NCBI GenBank assembly: GCA_913056455.1
Contig: CAJXMJ010000003.1
Span: 217,149 to 281,148, forward strand
Direction: 5' to 3'
Length of the DNA stretch: 64,000 nucleotides
DNA from: an uncultured Fodinibius sp.
GTDB lineage: Bacteria; Bacteroidota; Rhodothermia; Balneolales; Balneolaceae
The notes beneath the pieces were generated by a model. The model was not told the origin of the DNA. It made no database searches and saw nothing but the letters and a program-made list of their open reading frames with translations. Positions within the stretch are counted from its first letter, which is position 1. Each line of letters opens with the position of its first letter. A program made the translations under genes and the position numbers. Of this stretch, positions 1-9,816 are shown piece by piece.

Positions 1-135
1 CAAAAAATGTATACCATTGGTGTTAATGCTATAAAGCAGATGACCAAACTGATTGGTGCAGCTGACAGTCCCATTGTTCAAGAGGTTTCTGATCCGATTT
101 TGGTCAAGCGAGGATCGACGGAAAAACACGCCTAA
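1..135 (+). CDS. C-terminal fragment of a probable LacI-family transcriptional regulator (5' end outside window)
   Basis: Frame 1 reads QKMYTIGVNAIKQMTKLIGAADSPIVQEVSDPILVKRGSTEKHA* with TAA at 133-135. The ending (LVKRGST) resembles LacI-family C-termini (LVvRgSt). Not in the ORF track because it is short and truncated; convergent with polX. Confidence 0.6.
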   Translation, partial: QKMYTIGVNAIKQMTKLIGAADSPIVQEVSDPILVKRGSTEKHA

Positions 136-138
136 TTG

Positions 139-1902
139 CTACCGGTGGTTTTGAAACCAATCGATAAGTTGCTCCGTAGTTTTGGTATTTAGAATACGCT
201 CCTTTTCGAACTTGCCTTTGCGGGCGATGCGCACCCCGTAGGAAATGTAATCAATGCCTTTTTTACGGTGTGCGTCTGGGTTAATAGAAGACATCAGGTC
301 TACTTCTTTGGCTTTGTTGCCATGACGCCAGTCCAAATCAAGTCGGCGGGGATTAGCATTGATTTCAATTGCCGTATTGTGTTCTGCGGCCAGCTCAATG
401 AGTTCGTTCATATCTAAATCACTGCCGTCGCGCTGGAGTAAAAGGCGCCCGGTAGGATGCCCGACGATATCTGTATATGGGTTTTTGATGGCATTGCGAA
501 AGCGTGTCATCATTTTATCGCGCGACATATCCAGTCCGTTATGTACGCTGGCGATAACAAAATCGAATCCTTCAAGAACCTCGTCTTCATAATCTAAGCT
601 TCCGTCGCTCAGAATATCTGATTCGATTCCCTTAAATATTTTGAAGTTAATGCCGTTATCATCGAACTCTTTATTAAGCTCATCAATCTCTTTCCACTGC
701 TGTTTGATTTCATCAATCGACAGCCCGCCGGCATACGCAGCGGTTTGAGAGTGATCACTCATTCCTAAATACTCATAGCCGCGATCGATACAGGCTTGGG
801 CCATCTCCCTTATAGAAAATTTACCATCGCTGTATGTGCTATGGGCATGAAGGACTCCTCGGATATCATCTTCAGTTACCAAATTCAGGGACTCATGGGA
901 TTCATAGAACTCGATCTCCCCGCGGTCTTCGCGCAGCTCCGGAGGTACAAAATGAAGGTCCAACTCTTCATAAATATCCGTTTCGGAATTGTAATCTATA
1001 GGCTGATCGAAATCGGTATCCCCATTGTCGTCAAGCTGGAATAGCCCGTATTCATTGAGTGAAAGTCCTCGTTCTCTTGCGCGTTGACGCAGTACCACGT
1101 TATGTTCTTTGCTGCCTGTGAAATACATGAGAGCGGCGGGAAACTGTTCGGGTTTTACGATACGAAGGTCGACCTGTCTCCCGTTCCCGGTTCGGATAGA
1201 GCTTTTTGTTTCTCCGCGACCCAGCACTTCGACAACCAATTCGTGATTCACAAAGGCATCGAAAAGATTTGAGATATGCTTTTCGTTGGCTCCAATGAGA
1301 ATGTCCACATCGCCAATGGTTTCCTTAGATCGACGGAGTGAGCCTGCAATTTCAATGTCCTCAACGCCTTTCTGATCTTTGAGAAAGTCGTACATGGGCT
1401 CTGCAATTTCGGTGGCTTCGTCAAGACGGCAGCGTTCGTCAAACTGTTCCATCCATTCAATAGATTTCAGAATTTTCTGCGCCGATTTTTCTCCCAGTCC
1501 GTCGAGAGAAGCTACCCGGCCATCTTTACAAGCTTCTTTTAGTTCTTCAAGTTCTGATATTCCCAGTTGGTCATGAATTTTTGCAATATTCTTAGGTCCT
1601 AAGCCCGAAATGTCTAACCATTTGATAATGCCCTCGGGAATACGTTCGCGCAGGCTGTCCAGCACTTCAATAGTCCCTGTTTGGGCGTATGATTTGATGT
1701 CTTCTGCAATTGAGTTGCCGATGCCTTTGATATCAGTCAGCGAATCATTCTCAATATAGTTGCTAATATCCTCATTTAACGATTCTATCGTTTGCGCGGC
1801 GCGGTCAAAAGCTATAGCACGAAATCTGTTTTCGCCGGCAAGTTGCATCAGTTGATAAATTTCACGCAGACGATCAGCAATTTCATCATTTGTTACAGAC
1901 AT
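139..1902 (-). CDS. polX: DNA polymerase/3'-5' exonuclease PolX (HhH + polX nucleotidyltransferase + PHP domain)
   Basis: 587 aa; HhH repeats (LTDIKGIGNSIAEDI, ISGLGPKNIAKIH), GSLRRSKETIGDVDIL nucleotidyltransferase motif, C-terminal PHP motifs (GVLHAHSTYSDG, MSDHSQ). Confidence 0.95.
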   Translation of the reverse strand: MSVTNDEIADRLREIYQLMQLAGENRFRAIAFDRAAQTIESLNEDISNYIENDSLTDIKGIGNSIAEDIKSYAQTGTIEVLDSLRERIPEGIIKWLDISGLGPKNIAKIHDQLGISELEELKEACKDGRVASLDGLGEKSAQKILKSIEWMEQFDERCRLDEATEIAEPMYDFLKDQKGVEDIEIAGSLRRSKETIGDVDILIGANEKHISNLFDAFVNHELVVEVLGRGETKSSIRTGNGRQVDLRIVKPEQFPAALMYFTGSKEHNVVLRQRARERGLSLNEYGLFQLDDNGDTDFDQPIDYNSETDIYEELDLHFVPPELREDRGEIEFYESHESLNLVTEDDIRGVLHAHSTYSDGKFSIREMAQACIDRGYEYLGMSDHSQTAAYAGGLSIDEIKQQWKEIDELNKEFDDNGINFKIFKGIESDILSDGSLDYEDEVLEGFDFVIASVHNGLDMSRDKMMTRFRNAIKNPYTDIVGHPTGRLLLQRDGSDLDMNELIELAAEHNTAIEINANPRRLDLDWRHGNKAKEVDLMSSINPDAHRKKGIDYISYGVRIARKGKFEKERILNTKTTEQLIDWFQNHR

Positions 1903-2047
1903 AAAAAGCGGGTAGTTTTGTTCTTAATTTTCTGATAGATAAAGGTAACAAATAGCACTCTTTTTTAGCAGCGCTATAATGGATTAATTACTTCCTTTTG
2001 GCTTTGAAATTTTTTATACATTCCACAAAACAAATTCACTCTTTATT

Positions 2048-2557
2048 ATGACGCAAAAAAGGATCACCTATATCGTAATCATTCCTCTTCTTGTTATGTT
2101 GATGACCGGTTGCTCGGCAGGGGATGACCAATCTCGGAAAGTGCAGAAAAAAGCAATTAACACCATTTTGGATGATTGGCACTTGGCCGCCTCGGAAGCT
2201 AATTTTGAGCGCTATTTTATGCATTTTGCAAGTGACAACTCCATTTTTATGGGCACAGATGCTACCGAACGATGGACCGTTGCTGAATTCAAACCTTGGG
2301 CTAAGCCTTATTTTGATGAAGGTAAGGCCTGGGATTTTACTCCCGTTGAACGACACGTTTATCTATCTGATAACGGACAAACGGCTTGGTTTGATGAGTC
2401 GCTGAACACGCCTAACTTGGGGCCGGCGCGTGGATCCGGGGTGCTCGTTAAAAAGGCAGAATCCTGGAAAATTGCTCATTATAACTTGTCGATTTCTATC
2501 CCCAATGCCATTGTAGATACCGTTGTAAAGCAGGTTGATGAGGCGTTAAGCGAATAA
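2048..2557 (+). CDS. Putative lipoprotein with SnoaL/NTF2-like (DUF4440-type) domain
   Basis: Lipobox LMTGCSAG; DDWHLAASEANFERYFMHFASDNSIFMGTDATERW typical of SnoaL-like fold. Confidence 0.75.
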   Translation: MTQKRITYIVIIPLLVMLMTGCSAGDDQSRKVQKKAINTILDDWHLAASEANFERYFMHFASDNSIFMGTDATERWTVAEFKPWAKPYFDEGKAWDFTPVERHVYLSDNGQTAWFDESLNTPNLGPARGSGVLVKKAESWKIAHYNLSISIPNAIVDTVVKQVDEALSE

Positions 2558-2630
2558 CAGAAGACGTTTTTAGAATCGATGAATACGCTCCATTCTATGC
2601 ATTGCTAACTATTGATCACCAACAAATATT

Positions 2631-5165
2631 ATGAAATTAATCTCTCGCACACTTTTATGTTTGTTATTTCTTATAACGCTTAGTACTTCGGTACAAGCGC
2701 AAAATGAGATCCAATCGCCATCCGAATTTTTAGGTTATGAGTTAGGTAGCCAGTGGACCCCCCATTATAAGGTAATGGATTACTTTTGGTATGTCGCTGA
2801 AACATCAAATATGGTAAAAGCCAAGGAATATGGAGAATCCTATGAAGGACGGGAGTTAATGCTGGCATATGTATCAGATGAAGAAAATATTGCTCGTCTG
2901 AAAGAGATAAGAACTAATAATTTAAAGCGGACGGGACTAATAGAGGGTGACCCTTCCACAGACTCTACAGCAATCGTTTGGCTCAGCTATAATGTGCATG
3001 GTAATGAAACATCCAGTAGTGAGGCGGCCATGAAAACAATTTATGAGCTAACACGTCTCGATAACCAGAAGACCAAATCGTGGTTGCGAAATACCGTTGT
3101 GATTATGGATCCGATGTTGAATCCGGACGGGAGGCAACGATATGTGAGTTGGTTCAGGCAGATGGTAGGTGAAGATTTTAATGCCCACGTGGAAGCTCGC
3201 GAGCATCACGAGCCGTGGCCGGGCGGACGTACTAATCATTATTATTTTGATCTGAATCGTGACTGGGCTTGGCTCACGCAGAAGGAGAGTCGTCAGCGTG
3301 TGGACGAATATCAAAAGTGGATGCCGCATATTCACGTTGATTTCCACGAACAGGATTATAATTCGCCCTATTACTTTGCCCCTGCTGCTAAGCCCTTTCA
3401 TAAGGCCATTACGGACTGGCAGACTGAGTTTCAGTACACGATCGGCGAAAATAATGCCAAGTATTTTGATAAAAATAACTGGCTCTATTTTACCCGCGAA
3501 GTATTTGATCTTTTCTATCCCAGTTATGGAGATACTTATCCAACTTTTAACGGGGCCATTGGCATGACCTACGAGCAGGCCGGCCACAGTATGGCGGGGC
3601 TGGGCATTGTCCAGGCTGAAGGGGATACACTAACCCTTGACGATCGATTGACTCACCATTTTACAACCGGACTTTCGACCATAGAGGTTAGCTCAAAAAA
3701 TGCAGAGAAACTGGTAAGAGAGTTTTCGGATTACTATCAGACAGCCCGGAATAATCCCCGTGGAGAGTACAAGACATTTGTAGTTAAAGGTGATAATAAT
3801 CCCGATAAATTGGAGGCCCTCTTTGGCTTGTTAGACAAGCACCGGATTGATTACGGGAAAGCGACCCGTGAGCAAACGTTGGGCGGGTATAACTACCAAA
3901 CCGGCGAAACAGAACGTATCCGGGTCACTGAAGACGATTATTTGGTGAGTGTTCATCAACCAAAGGGGGTAATGGCTCGTATATTGTTTGAACCTCGTCC
4001 CGATCTGGCTGATTCAGTGACCTATGATATTACGGCATGGGAGCAGCATTATGCTTATGGAATTGAAGGATATGCCCTGAAGAAACAACTGGAGGTAGAA
4101 AAGGTTGATTACTCAAAAGAAGAAATGGAAAGCAGTTTTGGGGAATCCCCTTATGCATATTTAGCTCGCTGGCAGGATTTAACGGATGTTCGAATGTTGT
4201 CTGATTTATTGAATAACAATATAAAAGTGCGTTATGCCAGCGAAGAATTTAAAATTGATGATCGCATGTATGATCGGGGAACGTTGATCATTGCACGAGC
4301 TGATAATAAAAGTATGGGCGAACGGTTTGACCAAGTAGTACAACGGCTTGCTGCCAAGCATAGTCAACAAATTCAGACCGCTGAAACCGGATTTGTACAG
4401 TCGGGACCTGATTTTGGATCATCTTCGGTCCTCTACCTCAAAAAGCCACGAGTAGCTTTACTGGCCGGTGAGGGGACAAGCTCAAACAGGGTGGGAGAAG
4501 TCTGGCACTATTTTGACCGGCAAATTACTTATCCCATCACGCTGCTTGATACCAGCTATTTTGATGATGTTAATCTCAATAATTATGATGTGCTGATTTT
4601 GCCATCTGCAATTGATGATGATAAGTTGAGCGACGAGCGATTTCAGGAAGTTCGAAAATGGGTAGAAGCGGGCGGTAAGCTCATTGCGTTAAAAGAGGCT
4701 AACAATATGCTGGTCGGCAAGGATGGGTTTGATCTTCAGTGGAAGGAGAATAACGAGGATTCTACTGCTGAAACATCCTCGAATGCTAAATTAGATCGTT
4801 ATGGAGAACAGCAGCGCGAATATATCACCGGCAGTAATACCGGATCTGTTTTTGAGATATCGATGGATACGAGCCACCCCCTTGCTTTTGGGTATGAAGA
4901 TAGCTACTTCTCCCTAAAACTTGACGCTGATGCCTACGGCTATCTGGATGACGGATGGAATGTAGGGGTTGCCAAAGAAGATGCTCATATGAGTGGGTTT
5001 GTAGGATATAAGGCAGAAGAAGAGCTCGAAAACACCCTAACATTTGGAGTGCAGAATATGGGGCAGGGTTCGGTGGTTTATATGGTTGATAATCCGCTGT
5101 TTCGTGCTTTTTGGTACAACGGGAAACTGTTGTTTGGCAATGCTGTATTTATGGTAGGGCAATAG
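2631..5165 (+). CDS. M14-family zinc carboxypeptidase, secreted, with C-terminal glutamine-amidotransferase-like domain
   Basis: Signal peptide; HGNETSSSEA and HVDFHEQ zinc-site-like motifs; C-terminal RVALLAGEGTSS...YDVLILPS resembles a GATase1-like fold. Confidence 0.85.
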   Translation: MKLISRTLLCLLFLITLSTSVQAQNEIQSPSEFLGYELGSQWTPHYKVMDYFWYVAETSNMVKAKEYGESYEGRELMLAYVSDEENIARLKEIRTNNLKRTGLIEGDPSTDSTAIVWLSYNVHGNETSSSEAAMKTIYELTRLDNQKTKSWLRNTVVIMDPMLNPDGRQRYVSWFRQMVGEDFNAHVEAREHHEPWPGGRTNHYYFDLNRDWAWLTQKESRQRVDEYQKWMPHIHVDFHEQDYNSPYYFAPAAKPFHKAITDWQTEFQYTIGENNAKYFDKNNWLYFTREVFDLFYPSYGDTYPTFNGAIGMTYEQAGHSMAGLGIVQAEGDTLTLDDRLTHHFTTGLSTIEVSSKNAEKLVREFSDYYQTARNNPRGEYKTFVVKGDNNPDKLEALFGLLDKHRIDYGKATREQTLGGYNYQTGETERIRVTEDDYLVSVHQPKGVMARILFEPRPDLADSVTYDITAWEQHYAYGIEGYALKKQLEVEKVDYSKEEMESSFGESPYAYLARWQDLTDVRMLSDLLNNNIKVRYASEEFKIDDRMYDRGTLIIARADNKSMGERFDQVVQRLAAKHSQQIQTAETGFVQSGPDFGSSSVLYLKKPRVALLAGEGTSSNRVGEVWHYFDRQITYPITLLDTSYFDDVNLNNYDVLILPSAIDDDKLSDERFQEVRKWVEAGGKLIALKEANNMLVGKDGFDLQWKENNEDSTAETSSNAKLDRYGEQQREYITGSNTGSVFEISMDTSHPLAFGYEDSYFSLKLDADAYGYLDDGWNVGVAKEDAHMSGFVGYKAEEELENTLTFGVQNMGQGSVVYMVDNPLFRAFWYNGKLLFGNAVFMVGQ

Positions 5166-5333
5166 ATAGTGAGGCTATCCAATGGCTTGTAAAGAAATAT
5201 TTTCGTGAAATCTGATGGATTTTGCTCAGGTTGATCAGAGGATGTTGGGTAGCCCCAATCTTATTTGGAAAACTCAGTTAGTGTGAGTCAAAATATTCAA
5301 GGTTCTGATTTAAAGAGGGATCGCTATCATTTT

Positions 5334-5870
5334 CTATTTATTCCATCCCTGTACACCTTCCAGAAGTGCATCGTCTAAATCATGGTTAGGATCGTCATGA
5401 TGAAGTACTGCTATGTCACCGGTTGACTCCATTACTACGGCCTGTACCTGGGTCATCTTTGTTACATTTGCTTCCCGAAGCTTAGCTCGTAAATCGGAGT
5501 GTGTTACTTTCGCTCTTTTTAAGTTCTCTTCAATAATTTCCGTGTTTTTCATTAGTAGCAATGGTTCATTATCAACCAATTTGCGCATTATTGCAGAATT
5601 GCCTCGGAAATAAGCTACAAGCATCTGGATTCCGAAAAGTGATCCCATCGCAACCGCGGCATGTACTAAAGATGGAGGCCTGAATAAAATAGTACTGGCC
5701 AGGACAGAACCAATAGCGACCGTGATAGCAAAGTCAAAACTCGACATTTTGGAAAAAGAACGAAGGCCGGATATGCGGGTGAATACAATTAAAACAATAT
5801 AAATACCAATTGTTGATATAAGCGCCATAAAAACGGTCTGCCAAGAGGTAAAAATCCAAGAACTATCCAT
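5334..5870 (-). CDS. DUF421 domain-containing membrane protein (YetF-like)
   Basis: TM segments plus RISGLRSFSKMSSFDFAITVAIGSVLASTIL and LLMKNTEIIEENLKRAKVTHSDLRAKLREANV. Confidence 0.85.
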   Translation of the reverse strand: MDSSWIFTSWQTVFMALISTIGIYIVLIVFTRISGLRSFSKMSSFDFAITVAIGSVLASTILFRPPSLVHAAVAMGSLFGIQMLVAYFRGNSAIMRKLVDNEPLLLMKNTEIIEENLKRAKVTHSDLRAKLREANVTKMTQVQAVVMESTGDIAVLHHDDPNHDLDDALLEGVQGWNK

Positions 5871-6211
5871 AATAAACTCTATTTGTATTTTTAAACAAGT
5901 CTGATGAAGGTTGTGAAGAGAAAGAAACTAATTCTGAACTTATATCATAGTATCAGTACATATTCGATTAATCTAAAATTATCCACGCAACCCTGTATTT
6001 ACTCATAAATAGCATGCTCCTGAGATAGAATAAATATTTCTGATAAGGTTGTAGGATCTTTGATGTGATTTCTATACAAGAATCCTGTTCAACGTGATTG
6101 TTTTATGTTAAGAGTGGTGTTCGAGGATACGCACCTGAGCCTATTAATTTTTCAAACTTATTTTGAAGATACGAGCTAGGGCTCTTATCTTTGGACTGAA
6201 TAAAAATCACC

Positions 6212-6294
6212 CAAGGTTGGGGGTGCTTGCAACAGCAGGCTGAGATCATACCCTGAGAACCTGAACCGGATAACACTGGCGTAGGGAAACCAAG
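6212..6294 (+). promoter_or_regulatory. TPP (THI-box) riboswitch aptamer
   Basis: GGGGGTGC...CAGGCTGAGATCATACCCTGAGAACCTGAACCGGATAACACTGGCGTAGGGAAACC matches the THI-box consensus (CTGAGA, ACCC, GAACCTGA, GTAGGGAA). Confidence 0.96.
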
Positions 6295-6386
6295 GCAGCG
6301 TAAATAATCATTCCGCTGCTGGATTGATCAGCATTTCTTGCAAGTTCATCTCCCGCTCTTATGAACCTAATAAGACGGAGGAACTT

Positions 6387-8672
6387 ATGTTTTCCAAACT
6401 ACTTAAAAGCACAATATTCCTGTGCTTAATATTTATTAGCAGCACATCTCTTTTTGCCCAAACAATAACGGGTAAGGTACTCAACGAGGAAACGGAACAA
6501 CCCATTGTTGGGGCAAATGTTTACGTGGTAGACTCTAATGATGGAGCAGTAACGAACGAAAGTGGAACGTTTAGGATCGATATTCCCGAGGATGCCGAGA
6601 CATTGAGAGTCAGTTATGTAGGCTACAAAACGAGGGAGGTCTCGGTAAAAGATAATCTTACGATTTACCTAAGTCCGTCGCTAAGTCTGGAAGAGATTAT
6701 TATACAGGGCGTACGGGCTGAATCGGATGACCCTGTGGCCCAAAGTATTGTTGAAAAGGAAGAGCTCGAGGAGGTATATAATGGAGAGCAGCCCACATAT
6801 TACCTGGAGGATTTGACACCGGCTATATTTTCATACTCGGAGTCTGGTACTAAGTTGGCCAATTACGGTAGTATGCGTTTGCGGGGCATCAGCCAGGAAC
6901 GCATTAATATTACCTTAAATGGTGTTCCGCTCAACGACATGATCGATCACGGGGTATTCTTTTCTAATTTTACCGACATCAGCAATAGTTTTGAGTCGGT
7001 GCAGGTACAGCGCGGCGTTGGCACCAGTAGCAATGGCGTTGCCTCCTATGCCGGATCTATCAATTTTGAGTCGATTAATATCGAGGGACGCGAGCAGGGT
7101 GGACAGTTGGAAGTTGGGCTGGGATCCTACGATAGTTACCGCGTAAATACCAGCATGTCTTCTGGCATGATTGACGATAAATGGTCGTTATATGGCAGCT
7201 TTAGCAAAATTATGTCAGACGGCTACCGGTATAACACTGAAACGAATTCACACTCATTTTTCTTTTCCGGTGGCTATTTTGGTGAAAATGATATGATCAA
7301 GATCAATGCGTTTGATGCGGGATCCAAAAATGGGCTGGGCTATATGGCCGTGGCTGAGAGTGATCTGGAAGAGGATCCCCGAACGAATTATTTGAACGAA
7401 AACGACGACGATGATTTTGGGCAGCGGTTGGTACAGCTGCAGCATACTCATATTTTTAGTGATAAATTTTCGACAACGGCGTCACTGTACTACGGCGGAT
7501 CGGGAGGCGACTATTTTTATACCTATTCTGATACGGACTCTACGCTGGAGCAAATTAACTATCCCCTTTACAATGATCGTTACGGATTAATGATCAACGG
7601 GTTTTGGGATTCTGGGAACTGGGAGGTTAGCTCCGGTATTCACGGCTACCTTTTTTATCGGATAAATGAAGAGTCATTTGCCCCTGATTTTGATAATCCT
7701 TACTACTTCGAGAAATCAGACAAGAACGAGTTCAGCTGGTTTGCGAATGTAGAATGGTCGAAGAGCGACTGGAAGGTATTCGCCGATCTGCAAATCCGAA
7801 CTCAGCAGCTATCAATTAATCCGGATTACAGTTTTATCGGTATTTCACCGGAGGGGCCAATTGAGAAGAGTTGGACGTTTATCAATCCCAAGATAGGATT
7901 CAGTTATTCAGTTACCGAAAATACCACTGCCTATGCCTCTGCCGGAAGGATGGGCAGAGAACCTACTCGTATTGATATTCTTGGCGGATTCCGGTTGGGA
8001 CCCCCAAATTACAGTCAGGCCCGTGCCGATAATTTTGACCCGGAACATGTGGATGATTACGAGGCAGGACTCAAACTGAATTATCAGGATCTGGCCTTTA
8101 AGGCGAACTATTTTTATATGGATTTCCAGGATGAAATTGCGCCCATCGGTGAAGTGATTGCTTTTGGAGTACAGAAGCGTCGGAATATCCCCGATAGTTA
8201 CCGTACAGGATTAGAGTTGCAATGGAATTATCTGCCCGTAGACTTTTTGACGTTTAAAGGTAACATGACATATATGCAAAGTAAGATAGATTCATTTACT
8301 ACGGGAGCGGGAAATACGTTTACAGATAAAACACCGATTTTGAGTCCGGAATGGATCGTTAATGGAAAGCTAAAGGTTTTTCCGATCGATCACTTGACTA
8401 TTGGTCTGTCTGGTAAATTTGTTAGCGAATCATTTTTAGAACTTACCAATAATCCTGAAATGACCTTGCCCTCTTATACGGTTTTTAATGCCTCTCTGGG
8501 CTATGAGTTAAATAAACTCTCATTCCATTTAGAGGTTAAAAATCTGGAAGATGAAATTTATTACACGAGTGGAGCGCCCGTTGATACCAACTTTGATGGT
8601 GTCCCTGACGAGCCAGGGTATTTTGTCAATGCGGATCGTCACTTTTTCTTTTCGGTGAAATACGAATTATAA
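6387..8672 (+). CDS. TonB-dependent receptor, predicted thiamin(-related) uptake
   Basis: Carboxypeptidase-like N-terminal domain (ITGKVLNEETEQPIVGANVYV), plug domain (MRLRGISQERINITLNGVPLND), beta-barrel; downstream of a TPP riboswitch. Track start is 6324, but ATG 6387 has GGAGGAACTT before it and gives a signal peptide (MFSKLLKSTIFLCLIFISSTSLFAQ). Confidence 0.93.
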   Translation: MFSKLLKSTIFLCLIFISSTSLFAQTITGKVLNEETEQPIVGANVYVVDSNDGAVTNESGTFRIDIPEDAETLRVSYVGYKTREVSVKDNLTIYLSPSLSLEEIIIQGVRAESDDPVAQSIVEKEELEEVYNGEQPTYYLEDLTPAIFSYSESGTKLANYGSMRLRGISQERINITLNGVPLNDMIDHGVFFSNFTDISNSFESVQVQRGVGTSSNGVASYAGSINFESINIEGREQGGQLEVGLGSYDSYRVNTSMSSGMIDDKWSLYGSFSKIMSDGYRYNTETNSHSFFFSGGYFGENDMIKINAFDAGSKNGLGYMAVAESDLEEDPRTNYLNENDDDDFGQRLVQLQHTHIFSDKFSTTASLYYGGSGGDYFYTYSDTDSTLEQINYPLYNDRYGLMINGFWDSGNWEVSSGIHGYLFYRINEESFAPDFDNPYYFEKSDKNEFSWFANVEWSKSDWKVFADLQIRTQQLSINPDYSFIGISPEGPIEKSWTFINPKIGFSYSVTENTTAYASAGRMGREPTRIDILGGFRLGPPNYSQARADNFDPEHVDDYEAGLKLNYQDLAFKANYFYMDFQDEIAPIGEVIAFGVQKRRNIPDSYRTGLELQWNYLPVDFLTFKGNMTYMQSKIDSFTTGAGNTFTDKTPILSPEWIVNGKLKVFPIDHLTIGLSGKFVSESFLELTNNPEMTLPSYTVFNASLGYELNKLSFHLEVKNLEDEIYYTSGAPVDTNFDGVPDEPGYFVNADRHFFFSVKYEL

Positions 8673-8741
8673 AAGAGGCGCAATATCATGCTGCAGCTTT
8701 CGTTTAATTTCTAGATAGTTATGTTTAGATGATTAGTTTGG

Positions 8742-8769
8742 AAAGGCGGGTCGGCAGGCCCGCCTTTTT
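8742..8769 (+). terminator. Intrinsic terminator of the TonB receptor gene
   Basis: AAAGGCGGG-tcggcagg-CCCGCCTTTTTA hairpin followed by T-rich tract. Confidence 0.8.
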
Positions 8770-8785
8770 ATTTTGCGTTATTAGG

Positions 8786-9682
8786 TCAGCTTTCCTGTTT
8801 TGTTTCGGTGAAGAAGGTTAAGTCCTCCTCTTTTTGTGTACGCATTGTTGATGTAGCTCCTGCGTCACTGTCGATGACTTGAATAAATATTGCACCGGTG
8901 ATAATAAAGGCCGCGGAAATGATTTCCATCAGGCTGGGATTTTCACCGATACTAAACCAAGCTATTACCAAGGCTGCAATAGGTACCATATTCCCATAGA
9001 GCACTACCTGGGTTGGTCCCAGTATTTTTAGTGCTCGTACCTTTACCCATTGACCTATCCCTACTCCGATAGCTCCACCGGCTAAAATGGCGATCCATGT
9101 CCAAAAGCCTAACGACAGCCAACTTACTTCAATTAAATCCGGGGTGGCAATTAAAATGTATAATGATCCCCCAATAGCAGTACGAAGAGCTACGATAGAA
9201 ACAGACCCGTATTCGCGTGCCAAGGGCTTAATAGCATGCAGCTCAATAACAGTGAGAGCTAATGCCACTATAAGAATGAGGTCGCCCAACCAATAGCCTT
9301 GTTCGGGTTGCAGTCCATCCCAAGCCAAAATAACAGTACCTATTACGGCAAGCAGGACTCCGGCATATCCGAATATTCCCATTTGTTCGGTGCGGAACAG
9401 GTATCCGATACCCGTACTGATAGCTGGTCCGAGAGCCAACCAGAGCGAAGCACGTGCTCCATGGGTTAGTCCTAATCCTTCAATTCCGAGCCATGGGGCT
9501 AGTGTAGCACCGATTACAGAGACAAATAGCAGTCGGGGCCAGTCATCCCTTTGAATTTTCGGTAAAAAAGGAACCGCAGATGAAGTATTACTGCATTCGG
9601 TTCGGTATTGCAGGTACATCACCAAAAACATAGCAATGCCTCCCATCGCAAAGCGCGAAACACTGAATGCAATGGGAGACAT
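8786..9682 (-). CDS. EamA/DMT-family transporter (annotated start internal; true N-terminus probably further upstream, to about 9811)
   Basis: Multi-TM EamA repeats. The in-frame region 9683-9781 encodes SSVSGEALPHHGLLVLFVFFWGANFILAEIALTE, a typical EamA TM1, but has no ATG/GTG/TTG. Confidence 0.85.
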   Translation of the reverse strand: MSPIAFSVSRFAMGGIAMFLVMYLQYRTECSNTSSAVPFLPKIQRDDWPRLLFVSVIGATLAPWLGIEGLGLTHGARASLWLALGPAISTGIGYLFRTEQMGIFGYAGVLLAVIGTVILAWDGLQPEQGYWLGDLILIVALALTVIELHAIKPLAREYGSVSIVALRTAIGGSLYILIATPDLIEVSWLSLGFWTWIAILAGGAIGVGIGQWVKVRALKILGPTQVVLYGNMVPIAALVIAWFSIGENPSLMEIISAAFIITGAIFIQVIDSDAGATSTMRTQKEEDLTFFTETKQES

Positions 9683-9816
9683 TTCGGTAAGAGCAATTTC
9701 GGCTAATATAAAATTAGCGCCCCAGAAAAAAACGAATAATACAAGTAGACCGTGATGGGGTAAGGCTTCCCCGCTTACCGATGATTTAAGAGGATTAAGT
9801 TTCGAAATAATGTGCT

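Noticed and set aside
2036-2356. 106-aa minus-strand ORF
   Set aside because: Antisense to the SnoaL-like lipoprotein gene.
3048-3587. 179-aa minus-strand ORF
   Set aside because: Fully antisense to the M14 peptidase; composition not protein-like.
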